Origin: DASYQD01 sp036005845
GTDB taxonomy: Bacteria; Acidobacteriota; Thermoanaerobaculia; Multivoradales; JAIOJS01
NCBI GenBank assembly: GCA_036005845.1
Contig: DASYQD010000069.1
Location: forward strand, 1-14,502
Direction: 5' to 3'
Length of the DNA stretch: 14,502 nt
Numbering within the stretch: the first letter of the stretch is position 1; each line of letters begins with the position of its first letter. The position numbers and the translations under genes are program-made. The notes beneath the pieces are model-generated. The model was given only the letters and a program-made list of their open reading frames with translations, made no database searches and was not told the origin of the DNA. Of this stretch, positions 1-7,800 are shown piece by piece.

Positions 1-19
1 CGCGTGAAAGGAGGCAGCG

Positions 20-376
20 GTGCGTGAGATCACCAAGTCGATGATCAGCTTCTCGTGGGCGATGTCGATGTACGGCATGCGCCAGCTGGCGGAGGTGATG
101 GCGCCCGAAGGCGGCTGGGAGCGCGCCGCCTCGTCGCTCGACGCCGTCACCCGCGCCGCCGGCGATCAGCTCGGGTCGGTGACCGGCCGGCTGTTCCGCG
201 CCGGCGACGACCTGCAGCGCGGCATGGTCGACGCCATGTTCAGCATGTTCGACCCGCAGTCGGGGCCGACCGAAGCGGTGCGCCAGGGCACCGATGCGCT
301 GCGGCGCTCGGCCTCGGCGCTCGACGACGCGGCGCGCGCCACCGGCAGCGCCTGGCGCGGCGCGACGCGCGCCTAG
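20..376 (+). CDS. Small helical protein, paralogous to the N-terminus of the next gene
   Basis: 118 residues, function unknown. The GTG start at 20 is chosen because AAAGGAGG at 7-14 sits 5 bases upstream; an ATG at residue 8 is the alternative. Residues 3-28 form a hydrophobic, Met/Ser-rich helix ending in YGMRQLAEVM, followed by a helix with SLDAVTRAAGDQLGSV and a C-terminal Ala/Arg-rich helix (SASALDDAARATGSA). The pattern R-(E/D)-(I/V)-(T/S)-(K/R)-S, then (Y/F)G(M/V)RQ, S(L/I)D-V-R-A and L-x-x-V recurs in order at residues 8-61 of the next protein, so the two are homologous here. There is no signal peptide or catalytic motif. It looks like a small amphipathic, surface-binding or oligomerising protein, loosely phasin-like in composition only. 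It heads the visible block; a TGA at 5-7 may be the end of an upstream gene. Confidence 0.75.
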   Translation: MREITKSMISFSWAMSMYGMRQLAEVMAPEGGWERAASSLDAVTRAAGDQLGSVTGRLFRAGDDLQRGMVDAMFSMFDPQSGPTEAVRQGTDALRRSASALDDAARATGSAWRGATRA

Positions 377-423
377 GCGGCGAGGACTGGGTCGAGGGTG
401 GAGGAGCGCAGCGCCACACGACG

Positions 424-1833
424 ATGAGCGAAGACAATCTGGTCCGCGACGTCTCCCGCTCGCTGGTCGGGCTGGGGCTCACCTTGCCGCTCTTTGGCGT
501 GCGGCAGGCGGTGCGCATTGCGTCGGCGTCTCCGGCAGATTTCCGCGACGCAGCGCGCTCGATCGACGGCGTCGCTCGCACCGCGCGCAACAACCTCGAC
601 GGCGTCTGGCACGACGTGGCGCAGCTTGGATCGTGCTTCGAGGAGATCCTCCGCCAGTTCGTGCCGCCGACCGTGCGCTCGATACTGCGCGACCCCCGCC
701 AAGTCCCCGAGACGGCGGTGGGCATCGCCCAGCGCTCGCTCGACGCGCTGCAGCTCGTGCCGGAGGGGCTGGTCAGCATCGGCGCCGCGGAGGTGAGCAG
801 CAAGCTCGAGGTGTTCTGCCTGGTGGCCGACGCCGGCGCCAAGATCGACGCGCCGCCGGCCGACACCTGGCCGTACCCGGTCAACGAGCTGGTCGAAAAC
901 GCTTACCAGATCGACCCCTACGCGACGCTGTGGGCGGTGGAGGGGCTGGGACAGCTCTACGCCGTCGCGGCGCTGGCGCAGGAGCCGCAGCCGCGTGGCC
1001 TTCTCGGCCCGCAGGTCTCCTCGACGCTGCCCGCGAAGAGCCTGCTCATGCTGCACGCCGGCATCGGTCTTGGTTTCGCGCAACAGCGGCTGACCGAGGC
1101 GACGCGGCGGAGGACGCCGGGAGCGGCGGAGCTCGAGGCGGTCCTCGCCGATGTCGTCGAGCTGTGCGTCACCAACTCGCTGCCTGGTTACGTCGGGCCG
1201 GCCTTCGAGTCGATCGGCCTGGTGGCGATCAGCTTCTTCCCCGACCTCGTCCCGCAGATCGACGCCGCGCTGCGTGCGGTGGGATCCCAGGCGGTGCCGT
1301 ACTACTGGCACGGCGTCGGCCGCGGCGTCTACTTCCTGCCCATCAACCTCGTCCCTGGATCGGGAGAGCAGGTCTTCGCCACCGCCATCCGCTTGGCGCC
1401 GGACGAGGAGGCGCGACTCAACTCCGTCGCCGGGGCCGCGTGGGCGGTGACGCTCGTCGCCCAACGCAACCCGCGCATCATGTGCGAGCTCTATCTCGGC
1501 ACCATCGGCGAGACGCTGGCCCGCGACGGCGGCTTCTCGAACGGCGTCGCCAGCTCGAACATCATGCGCACCGACCTCACGCCAGGGTCGGGGCTGGTCG
1601 AGAACTTCCTCGACTACCAACCGCCGGCCCAGGACGGGCCAGAGGTGGCGCGGCTGTGGAAGGAGCAGGTGCTGCGGCCGTCGCAGGTAGGTGTGCGCGA
1701 CGTCTACCCGGTGCTGCGGCGCAAGCAGCGCCTCGGCGAGATCTTTCGCTACCACGACGATTTGCGCGCGATCGGGGCGACTACCGCGGTATCGACGCCG
1801 GCGGTGACGGCGCTGGGAGCTTCGGGACCGTGA
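424..1833 (+). CDS. DUF1702-like protein with duplicated N-terminal helical domain (paralog A)
   Basis: 469 residues. The ATG at 424 is chosen because homology to the preceding small protein begins at residue 6; GGAGGAG lies rather far upstream (about 17 bases). Residues 6-80 repeat the preceding protein's fold (SRSLVGLGLTLPLFGVRQAV, then SIDGVARTARNNLDGV). Residues about 160-400 carry DPYATLWAVEGLG (164-176), LHAGIGLG (210-217), WHGVGRGVYFLP (295-306) and LNSVAGAAWAVTLV (332-345). The same four blocks in the same order occur in the protein at 12794-13876. The arrangement (EGxG, HxGxGxA, GxGRxxxF, late Gly/Ala helix) resembles DUF1702, a family of unknown function best known from enediyne clusters; this is recalled, not searched, and no enediyne synthase is present. 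It is probably an all-helical soluble protein. Its stop overlaps the next start by 4 bases (GTGA), implying co-translation with the UbiB-like protein. Confidence 0.85.
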   Translation: MSEDNLVRDVSRSLVGLGLTLPLFGVRQAVRIASASPADFRDAARSIDGVARTARNNLDGVWHDVAQLGSCFEEILRQFVPPTVRSILRDPRQVPETAVGIAQRSLDALQLVPEGLVSIGAAEVSSKLEVFCLVADAGAKIDAPPADTWPYPVNELVENAYQIDPYATLWAVEGLGQLYAVAALAQEPQPRGLLGPQVSSTLPAKSLLMLHAGIGLGFAQQRLTEATRRRTPGAAELEAVLADVVELCVTNSLPGYVGPAFESIGLVAISFFPDLVPQIDAALRAVGSQAVPYYWHGVGRGVYFLPINLVPGSGEQVFATAIRLAPDEEARLNSVAGAAWAVTLVAQRNPRIMCELYLGTIGETLARDGGFSNGVASSNIMRTDLTPGSGLVENFLDYQPPAQDGPEVARLWKEQVLRPSQVGVRDVYPVLRRKQRLGEIFRYHDDLRAIGATTAVSTPAVTALGASGP

Positions 1834-3413
1834 GCGAGCCCGTCCTGCGCTGGCGCGCCGAGCGCCGCGGCAAGGGCCGCGCGGTCGAGGCGGTCCTCGC
1901 GCGTCACGGCCTGCTGCGCCGCCCCTACGCGGTGGCCACCGGCACCGCCTTCGGCGACGGCTTCGCGGCGCGGCTCGGCGCGGCGCTGCTCGAGCTCGGC
2001 CCGGGCTTCGCCGCCTTCGGCCGCTACCTGGGGAGCCGGCCCGACCTCCTCGACGCCGCGTCGGCGCTCGAGCTGCTGGCGCTGCCCGACCGCGGCGCCG
2101 CGGCGCCGCCCGAGATCGTGCGCGCGCTGCTCGCCGTCGAACTCGGCCGGCCGCCGGAGCAGGTGTTCGCGCATTGGGACGAGGCGCCGCGCGAGGTCCG
2201 TTTCCTCGTGCAGACCCATGGTGCGCGCCTCGCCGGCGGCGAGGCGGTGCTGGTGCGCTTCGCGCGTCCTGGCGTGCTGGTGGAGGTCGAGCGGGCGCTG
2301 CCGGAGCTGCCGCGGCTCGGCGCCGCTTTCGCGGCGGCGGAGCAGGCCGACTTCCCGCTGCCGGCGGCGATCGACGACTTCCGCGCCGCGGTGGACCGCG
2401 CGCTCGACTTCGCCGCCGAGGCCGACGACCTCGCAGCGCTCGCGCGCGAGACGGCCGCCGGCTCGCCGCTCGTCGTGCCGCGGCCGCACCGCGCGCTGAG
2501 CACGAGCGCGCTGCTCGTCGTCGACGACCTGGCCGTCCAGGCCGTGACCGCGGGCGAGGAAGCGGAGGGCGGCGGCGACGAGGCGCGGCGGCTCTGCCTT
2601 GCCTGGCTCCACCAAGCGCTGCGCGGCACCGTCTTTCCCGTCGAGCCCGAAGGCGGCCGCCTGCTGCGGTTGCCGCAGCGCAAGCTCGCTTTCGCTGGCG
2701 GTCCCTTCGCGCGGCTGGCGGTCACCGCCCAGAACGACCTCTGGGCGTACCTCCTCGCCGCCGCCGACCACGACCCCGACGCCGCGGGAAGCCACTTGCT
2801 GCGCGAGATGGTGCGCCTCGAGGGCGCCGATGAAGAGCAGCTGCGGCTGCGCATGCGGCAAGCGGTGCCGTTCCGCGACGGCGCCTGGAGCGCCGCCGGC
2901 GACACGCTCGCCGAGCAGCTCTTCGTCGACTGGCGCTTCGCGCGCGAGAGCGGCTTCCGCCCGCGGCCGGCGCTGGTGCCCTTCTTCCGCGGCCTCTTCG
3001 CCGTCGCCGCCGCGGCGCGCGCTCTGGCGCCGGGGCGCGACGCGCTGCGCGAGGCGGTCGAGGAGCTGCGGCTGATCACCACCGTCGACCGGGTGCAGCA
3101 GGGGCTCGAGCCCGACAACCTGGTGCCCAACCTCGAGCGCTACGCGGCGCTGATGCTGCAGCTGCCGCAGAAGCTCGACGACGTGCTCACCCGCGCCGCC
3201 GAGGGTGGCGCGGTGGAACGGCGCCCGGCCGAACGCCCGCAACCGCAGCGGATGCCCGGCGTGGCGCTGGCGCTGCTGCTCGCTGTCGGCGCGGTGCTCA
3301 TCCTCGCCGGTTATCCGCAGCGTGCGGGCGACGGCATCGCGCCGTTTCTCGCCGTTGTCGCGTTAGGAAGTATCGGGCTCTGGCTCGCCACCAGGCGGGC
3401 GGGCACGGATTGA
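1830..3413 (+). CDS. UbiB/ABC1 (ADCK)-like pseudokinase with two C-terminal membrane helices
   Basis: 527 residues, GTG start overlapping the previous stop, with GGGAG about 10 bases upstream. The order of UbiB landmarks is clear: RRGKGRAVEAVLARHGL near the N-terminus; GPGFAAFGRYLGSRPDLL (57-74); ELGRPPEQVF (104-113); VQTHGARLAGGEAVLVRFARPG (127-148, in two halves); LSTSALLVVDD (223-233); VEPEGGRLLRLPQRKLAF (271-288); and two hydrophobic helices at about 476-494 and 503-520, as UbiB proteins have. The catalytic signatures are gone. KxGQ reads AAFGR, the Ala-rich AAAS-type loop reads EVRFL, the VAVK lysine is Arg143, HADPHPGN reads FPVEPEGG, and the DFG aspartate is absent. Active UbiB proteins bind ATP and support ubiquinone or lipid handling at membranes. 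This one is unlikely to do phosphotransfer or ATP hydrolysis and more likely serves as a membrane-anchored binding or scaffold protein. No ubiquinone genes are nearby. Confidence 0.88.
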   Translation: MSEPVLRWRAERRGKGRAVEAVLARHGLLRRPYAVATGTAFGDGFAARLGAALLELGPGFAAFGRYLGSRPDLLDAASALELLALPDRGAAAPPEIVRALLAVELGRPPEQVFAHWDEAPREVRFLVQTHGARLAGGEAVLVRFARPGVLVEVERALPELPRLGAAFAAAEQADFPLPAAIDDFRAAVDRALDFAAEADDLAALARETAAGSPLVVPRPHRALSTSALLVVDDLAVQAVTAGEEAEGGGDEARRLCLAWLHQALRGTVFPVEPEGGRLLRLPQRKLAFAGGPFARLAVTAQNDLWAYLLAAADHDPDAAGSHLLREMVRLEGADEEQLRLRMRQAVPFRDGAWSAAGDTLAEQLFVDWRFARESGFRPRPALVPFFRGLFAVAAAARALAPGRDALREAVEELRLITTVDRVQQGLEPDNLVPNLERYAALMLQLPQKLDDVLTRAAEGGAVERRPAERPQPQRMPGVALALLLAVGAVLILAGYPQRAGDGIAPFLAVVALGSIGLWLATRRAGTD

Positions 3414-3432
3414 AGAGGCAGGAGGCAGGACC

Positions 3433-4524
3433 ATGCTCCAGATGTTCGGCCAGATGATGATGATGCCGCTGTCGATGGCGACCACGGGCGTGAACATGAT
3501 GACCGGCTCGCTCGCCGGCGGCCGCGGAGACGGCCGAGCAGGCTGGAACGCTTCGCTGGGGAGGTGGCTCGGCGGCTGCTGCGGCAGCCGCGAAGGCCCG
3601 AACGTTGGCGGTGGCGGCACCGCGCGGCTCGGCTCTGGCGCGGCGGGCTGGACCGCTCGCGAAGGCAAGAGCGGCGGTACCGGCACGAGCAATCCCATCG
3701 CGGGCGGCTATCGCTCGGGCACGGAGCAGCGGCAGCCGGTGACCGGCTATCGCTCCGGCACCGATTCGCGGCCGAGCGTGGATTACCGCTCCGGCACCGA
3801 GTCGCGGCCGAGCGTCGACTACCGGTCGGGTACCGATGCCCGGCCGAGCGGCGAAGGAGGGTCGCGCTCCGAATCGCGAGCCGGCGGCGGTCGCCGATCG
3901 CGCAGCGACTCGGCGTGGGACAGCGTGTTCGGGGCGGGCAGGAGAAATGGCGGCGGCGGAAATCGGTCCAGCGGCAGCAGCGGTTACAGCCGCGGATCTG
4001 AGGATACGAGAACCAACGACCGTTACCGGGAGGAAAGACGTATGTCCGACTGCGGCTGCTGCGACGACAGTGACAATCGGAACCTGAAGCTGGTGGAGTA
4101 CTGGGTCGTCAACGTCAAGTACTGCGACGATCCCGAAAGGTCGGCCTTCCTCGGTCACGACTACCAGGCGTACACCGAGGTGTTCGGCGACTGCGATCTC
4201 GATACCTGGCTGCTGGGCACGTGGGTGAGACGTCATCCACACCTGGTGCCGCCCGGCGACGAGAAGTACTTGCGCATCAAGGTGAACCGCATCGGTGACT
4301 GGCACACGGTCGAGGACTGCTGCCCGCGTCCGGTGGACGTCCTGCGGCGGATCGACGAGACCCTGCGCCAAGGCCTCTTGGGCCTCCCGGGCGGTGGTGG
4401 AGGCGGCCACCAGGGCGGTGGCGCAGGCGGCTACCAGGGTGGTAGAGGGGGCGGCTACACGCCGAGCGGTGGGCCGGGTACCTATTCGCCCGAACAGTCG
4501 GGCGCGCAGTCCGCGGCGGGCTGA
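3433..4524 (+). CDS. Low-complexity modular protein: hydrophobic N-helix, YRSGT repeats, Cys-rich core, Gly-rich tail
   Basis: 363 residues, unrecognised. ATG at 3433 with AGGAGG at 3420-3425, 19 bases after the UbiB-like gene. Residues 1-27 are a Met-rich hydrophobic helix (MLQMFGQMMMMPLSMATTGV). Residues 28-92 are Gly-rich with a CC pair at 49-50. Residues 93-141 are four YRSGT repeats. Residues 142-203 are Ser/Arg/Gly-rich and disordered. Residues 204-315 form a folded-looking core (LVEYWVVNVKYCDD, DLDTWLLGTWVRRHPH, YLRIKVNRIGDWHTVEDCC) with Cys at 207, 209, 210, 231, 254, 296 and 297. Residues 319-363 are a GGYQGGRGGGY-type tail. The disordered segments with Arg, Tyr and Gly look like condensate-forming or sticky linker sequence; the cysteines could bind metal. 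A second strong translation start lies inside at 4042. It is the last gene of the first block and is followed by a strong hairpin. Confidence 0.85.
   Translation: MLQMFGQMMMMPLSMATTGVNMMTGSLAGGRGDGRAGWNASLGRWLGGCCGSREGPNVGGGGTARLGSGAAGWTAREGKSGGTGTSNPIAGGYRSGTEQRQPVTGYRSGTDSRPSVDYRSGTESRPSVDYRSGTDARPSGEGGSRSESRAGGGRRSRSDSAWDSVFGAGRRNGGGGNRSSGSSGYSRGSEDTRTNDRYREERRMSDCGCCDDSDNRNLKLVEYWVVNVKYCDDPERSAFLGHDYQAYTEVFGDCDLDTWLLGTWVRRHPHLVPPGDEKYLRIKVNRIGDWHTVEDCCPRPVDVLRRIDETLRQGLLGLPGGGGGGHQGGGAGGYQGGRGGGYTPSGGPGTYSPEQSGAQSAAG
3709..3855 (+). repeat. In-frame tandem repeat encoding YRSGT(E/D)xRPSxD units
   Basis: Four consecutive units: one of 39 bases and three of 36 bases. They encode YRSGTEQRQPVTG, YRSGTDSRPSVD, YRSGTESRPSVD and YRSGTDARPSGE. 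The unit length is a multiple of three, so copy-number change would not break the frame. The third positions differ between copies, so the array is not freshly duplicated. Confidence 0.9.
4028..4044 (+). promoter_or_regulatory. Strong internal ribosome binding site and in-frame ATG
   Basis: GGGAGGAAAG at 4028-4037 has its GGAGGA core 7 bases before an in-frame ATG at 4042. That start would yield a separate 160-residue product (MSDCGCCDD...) containing only the Cys core and Gly-rich tail. The same bases encode Arg-Glu-Glu-Arg-Arg, so the purine run could be incidental. Confidence 0.45.
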
Positions 4525-4548
4525 CGACGAGCACGGCTTTGGTGTGCG

Positions 4549-4579
4549 GGCGGTCCGGCCCACGGCGGGCCGGACCGCC
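4549..4579 (+). terminator. Perfect 13-bp hairpin after the first gene block
   Basis: GGCGGTCCGGCCC at 4549-4561 pairs exactly with GGGCCGGACCGCC at 4567-4579 around the 5-base loop ACGGC, starting 24 bases past the stop at 4524. The following bases (ATGCATCGC) hold no T run, so it is not a classical intrinsic terminator. It could be a T-less terminator, a 3' stabilising structure or part of a leader for the next block. Its position at the only sizeable gap supports a transcription-unit boundary. Confidence 0.55.
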
Positions 4580-4666
4580 ATGCATCGCGCATCGACGATG
4601 CGCCCTGCACGGGCGCGGTTCATTGCGAGTCGGGACGGGTGATTGCGGTGCTTGCGTCTCGGGATG

Positions 4667-4690
4667 GCGCTTGGGCCTTCGCCCAGGCGC
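4667..4690. other. Second strong hairpin in the inter-block gap
   Basis: GCGCTTGGGC at 4667-4676 pairs with GCCCAGGCGC at 4681-4690 around a CTTC loop, with 9 Watson-Crick pairs and one G-T wobble. No T run lies on either side. Further on, CCGGT (4764-4768) can pair with ACCGG (4790-4794) around the palindrome GGCCGCGCGGCC (4778-4789), partly covering the only GGAGG (4793-4797) upstream of the next gene. The rest of 4525-4819 shows no gene and no promoter that I can call. Confidence 0.45.
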
Positions 4691-4819
4691 GGGAGAAGAG
4701 GGCAGTCGGATGCAGCTCCTGCGACGGGCCAGAGCTGGTTCTCGGCACCACGGTAGAGATCGGCCGGTAAGGCCGGCGGCCGCGCGGCCACCGGAGGCGG
4801 GCCGGCTCGAACCGCAGCC

Positions 4820-7800
4820 ATGAGCGACGAGGCCAAGACTCCCCACCTCGGCGAGCTGCTGCGCTCGGCGCTCGGCTTCTCGCAGGCGCTGTCGCGCTTC
4901 ACGGCGCGGAGTCTGGGCGAGGTCCTGGGCGGTGCCACGTCGGCTCTCGGCGCGACACGGCCGGGCGGCGCGCCGCCCACGGGAGTCGCACCGCCGGCAC
5001 CCGGTGCCTCACAGCCGATGCCCATCGGCGAGGCGCCGAGCACGCCGCCGTTGCCCAGCCGTCCGCCGCCGCGGCCGCAACCGCCGGCGGGGCCGATCGA
5101 CAACGGCAAGCTCGACACCTCTTCGTTCGTCGTCCTCGGCGAAGGTCTGGCGGCGGGGATCGGCGACTTCACGCTGTCGGCGCGCTTCCAGCGCTGGTCG
5201 TTCCCGGCGCAGGTGGCGGTGCAGATGAGCGCGCGGCTCGAGCCGGTGCTGCTGCAGCCGCCGGGGCTGGGCAACATCGCCGGCTTCCAGCCGCTGCCGG
5301 TGCAGCTGCCAACCGACTTGCAGGACACCGTCTTCGAGCCCGAGGCGCCGGCGGACCCGACGAACCTCGCGGTACCAGGCTATCGGCTCGCCGATGCGCT
5401 GCGGCTGCGCCCGCAACCACCGCTGGTGCAGGCGGACGCCCGGCAGACCGGCTGCAACTTGATCCTCGCCGGCCACGCAATGACCTCGGGCGCGGAGGAG
5501 GCCGCCTTCGCCACCCAGGTCGAGCTGGCCCGCCGACGCAACCCGACGCTCGCGCTCGTCGCCCTCGGCCACTACGAGGTGCTCGAGGCGGCCGTCTCAG
5601 GCGACCTCCGGCTGTTGCCGGGCCCGCGCGGCTTCGCCGACGAGTACCGGCGGCTGCTGCGCCAACTCGCGCCGCGCGGGGACGATGGTGCGCAGGTCGT
5701 GGTGGTCGGGCTCTTCGATCCCGCCGATACCGCCTGCATCTCGACCGTCGAGGCCGCCGCGCGCACCGTCAAGGCGTCGCCGTCGCTGCTGCGTGAAGCC
5801 TATGGCCTGGATGCCGACGACTGGATCACCACGCGCGGCCTGTTCGAGATCGGCTACCAGCTGATGGCGCGGCGCATCGAGCCGCTGCCGGAAGGCTGCG
5901 TGCTCGACGGCACCACGGTGCGCCGCATCGGCGAGCGGGTGCGCGAGATCGACGGCGAGCTGCGCTCGCTCGCCGCCGCGAGCGGCGCGGTCTTCTGCGA
6001 TCTCCACGCGCTCTTCCGACGCCTGCGCAGCAGCGGTGTGTCCTGCGGCGGGCGGCAGCTCACCGCCGACTACCTGGGCGGCATCTTCACCCTCAACGGC
6101 TACTACCCGGGGTGGACGGGACAGGCGCTGATCGCCAACGAGGTGCTGGAGGCCCTCAACCAGCGCTACGGTGCCCGCTTCCCGCCGATCGATCTCACGG
6201 CGGTGGCCGCCGTGGATCCGGTGGCCGCCTACCAGCCTGCCGGCGGCCCTGACTACCCGGACTTTGCGAGCTTCCAAAACTTGCAGCACACGCCGCCATC
6301 GGCGTCCGGCCCGACGTCGCCGCCGCGCGCCGCGTCGGCGCGCGCGGAGGAACCGCAGCCCTCGCAGCGCAGCAGCGAGCGGCAGCGGCGCGTCCCCGAA
6401 CGCGATCGCCGCGGCCGCGGCGGCTGGGCGCCGCTGGTGAAGCCGCCGCCACTCGCCAAGCCGCTCGTGCTGCCGCCCGGCCGCGAGCAGGTGCTGCCGC
6501 TCAACAAGGCGCGCAGCTACTTCGGCGACGCGCTGCGCGCCGTCGACTGCGAGAGCCCGGCGCAGGCGTTCTGGGGCAGCTGCGGCGACCTCTACTTCGG
6601 CGGCCTGGCGATGACCGACAGCCACCTCAGCGGCGAGCTGCGCATCCGCTTCTCCGAGCCGCAGGGCAACCTGGTGCGTTTCGAGCTGTCGATCGTCGAC
6701 CGCCTGGTGGGCGACGATGCCCTGCTGGCGGCGCCGCAGCTCTTCCGGCTGCCCAACCTGCAGGGCCAGGTGACGACCGATGGCGGCCCCGTCTCCGGCG
6801 GCACGCTCGACCTGACGACCGGCATCGCGCAGGGCCCGCCGCCCGCCGGCGACCTGGCCTGCGCCTTCGGCTTCCTCAACACAGCCATCCTGGCGCTGCT
6901 CCAGGTCAACCCGGGCTTCCCGACGGCCCCCATCGCGTTCCCCGGACAGTACGGCTCGACCTGGGCGCGCTTCTCCCAGCGCGAGGACGGCAAGCTCGAC
7001 TTCGAATTCTTCGGCACCACCTTCGTGCCGCTCGCGCAGGTCCTCCCCGGGCCGGCGCGCTTCCCGCTGCCGTTCGCCGGCCCCAGCCCCACCTCGCCGC
7101 CGGCGAGCATCTTCAGCCGCGGCTGCGCCCTGCACCCGCACATCTACTTGAGCACGGTGGCGAGCGACGACGAGGAGCTCGGCGCCGCGCCCGAGATCCC
7201 CACCAACACCGTGCGCGAGTACACGCTGGTGACTCACAACACCAGCTTCGGCGACGAGTTCAACCTGACCGGCGATTACCTCGGCGGCGGCGGCACCGGC
7301 CGCTCGCAGCTGCAGGGGCGGCTGCACGTGCAGTTCGGTCCGCGCGCCGGCAACACGGTGCCGATCTACACCAGTGCGATGGTGGGCGGCGGCTACTTCG
7401 CGCCGCTGCCGCCGACGCCGATCACGCAGCTGTTCCCGGGCCGTATCCCGCCGGGGCCGCTCGGCTTCGACGAGTTCCTCCGCTTCCCGCTCGCCAGCTA
7501 CTTCCTGAGCGACGTGTCGCTGTTGAGCGACCCCTTCGACCTTTCGGTGGCGGCGGTCGACACGCGCAGCGGCCGCATCCTTGGCGAGCAGCTCCACCGC
7601 GCCTTCATCTCGCAAGACGTCTTCTTCGCCCTGATCCGCATCGAGCCGCGCATCCCTGCCGGCTCCTTCTACTTCCGCGGCCCCGCGCTCTTCTCCGCCG
7701 GTGCCCAGGGCGAGCCGGTCTACCGGTTCCTCGGCGCGGTCGACCTGCCCTACGAGGAAGGCTGGCTCTTCCCGCAGCCCAACCTCGCCGAGGGCTTCCC

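Noticed and set aside
373..3242. Long minus-strand open frames (373-1755 and 1749-3242)
   Set aside because: They mirror paralog A and the UbiB-like gene, show no recognisable motif or ribosome site and have compositional-shadow sequence.
3709..3855. CRISPR-like array
   Set aside because: The repeats are contiguous, in-frame, imperfect and without spacers, so they are a protein-coding tandem repeat.
3298..5328. 676-codon minus-strand frame spanning the low-complexity gene, the gap and the start of the SGNH gene
   Set aside because: Repetitive Arg/Ala/Pro translation created by the repeats on the other strand, with no motif. It also crosses the hairpin-rich gap.
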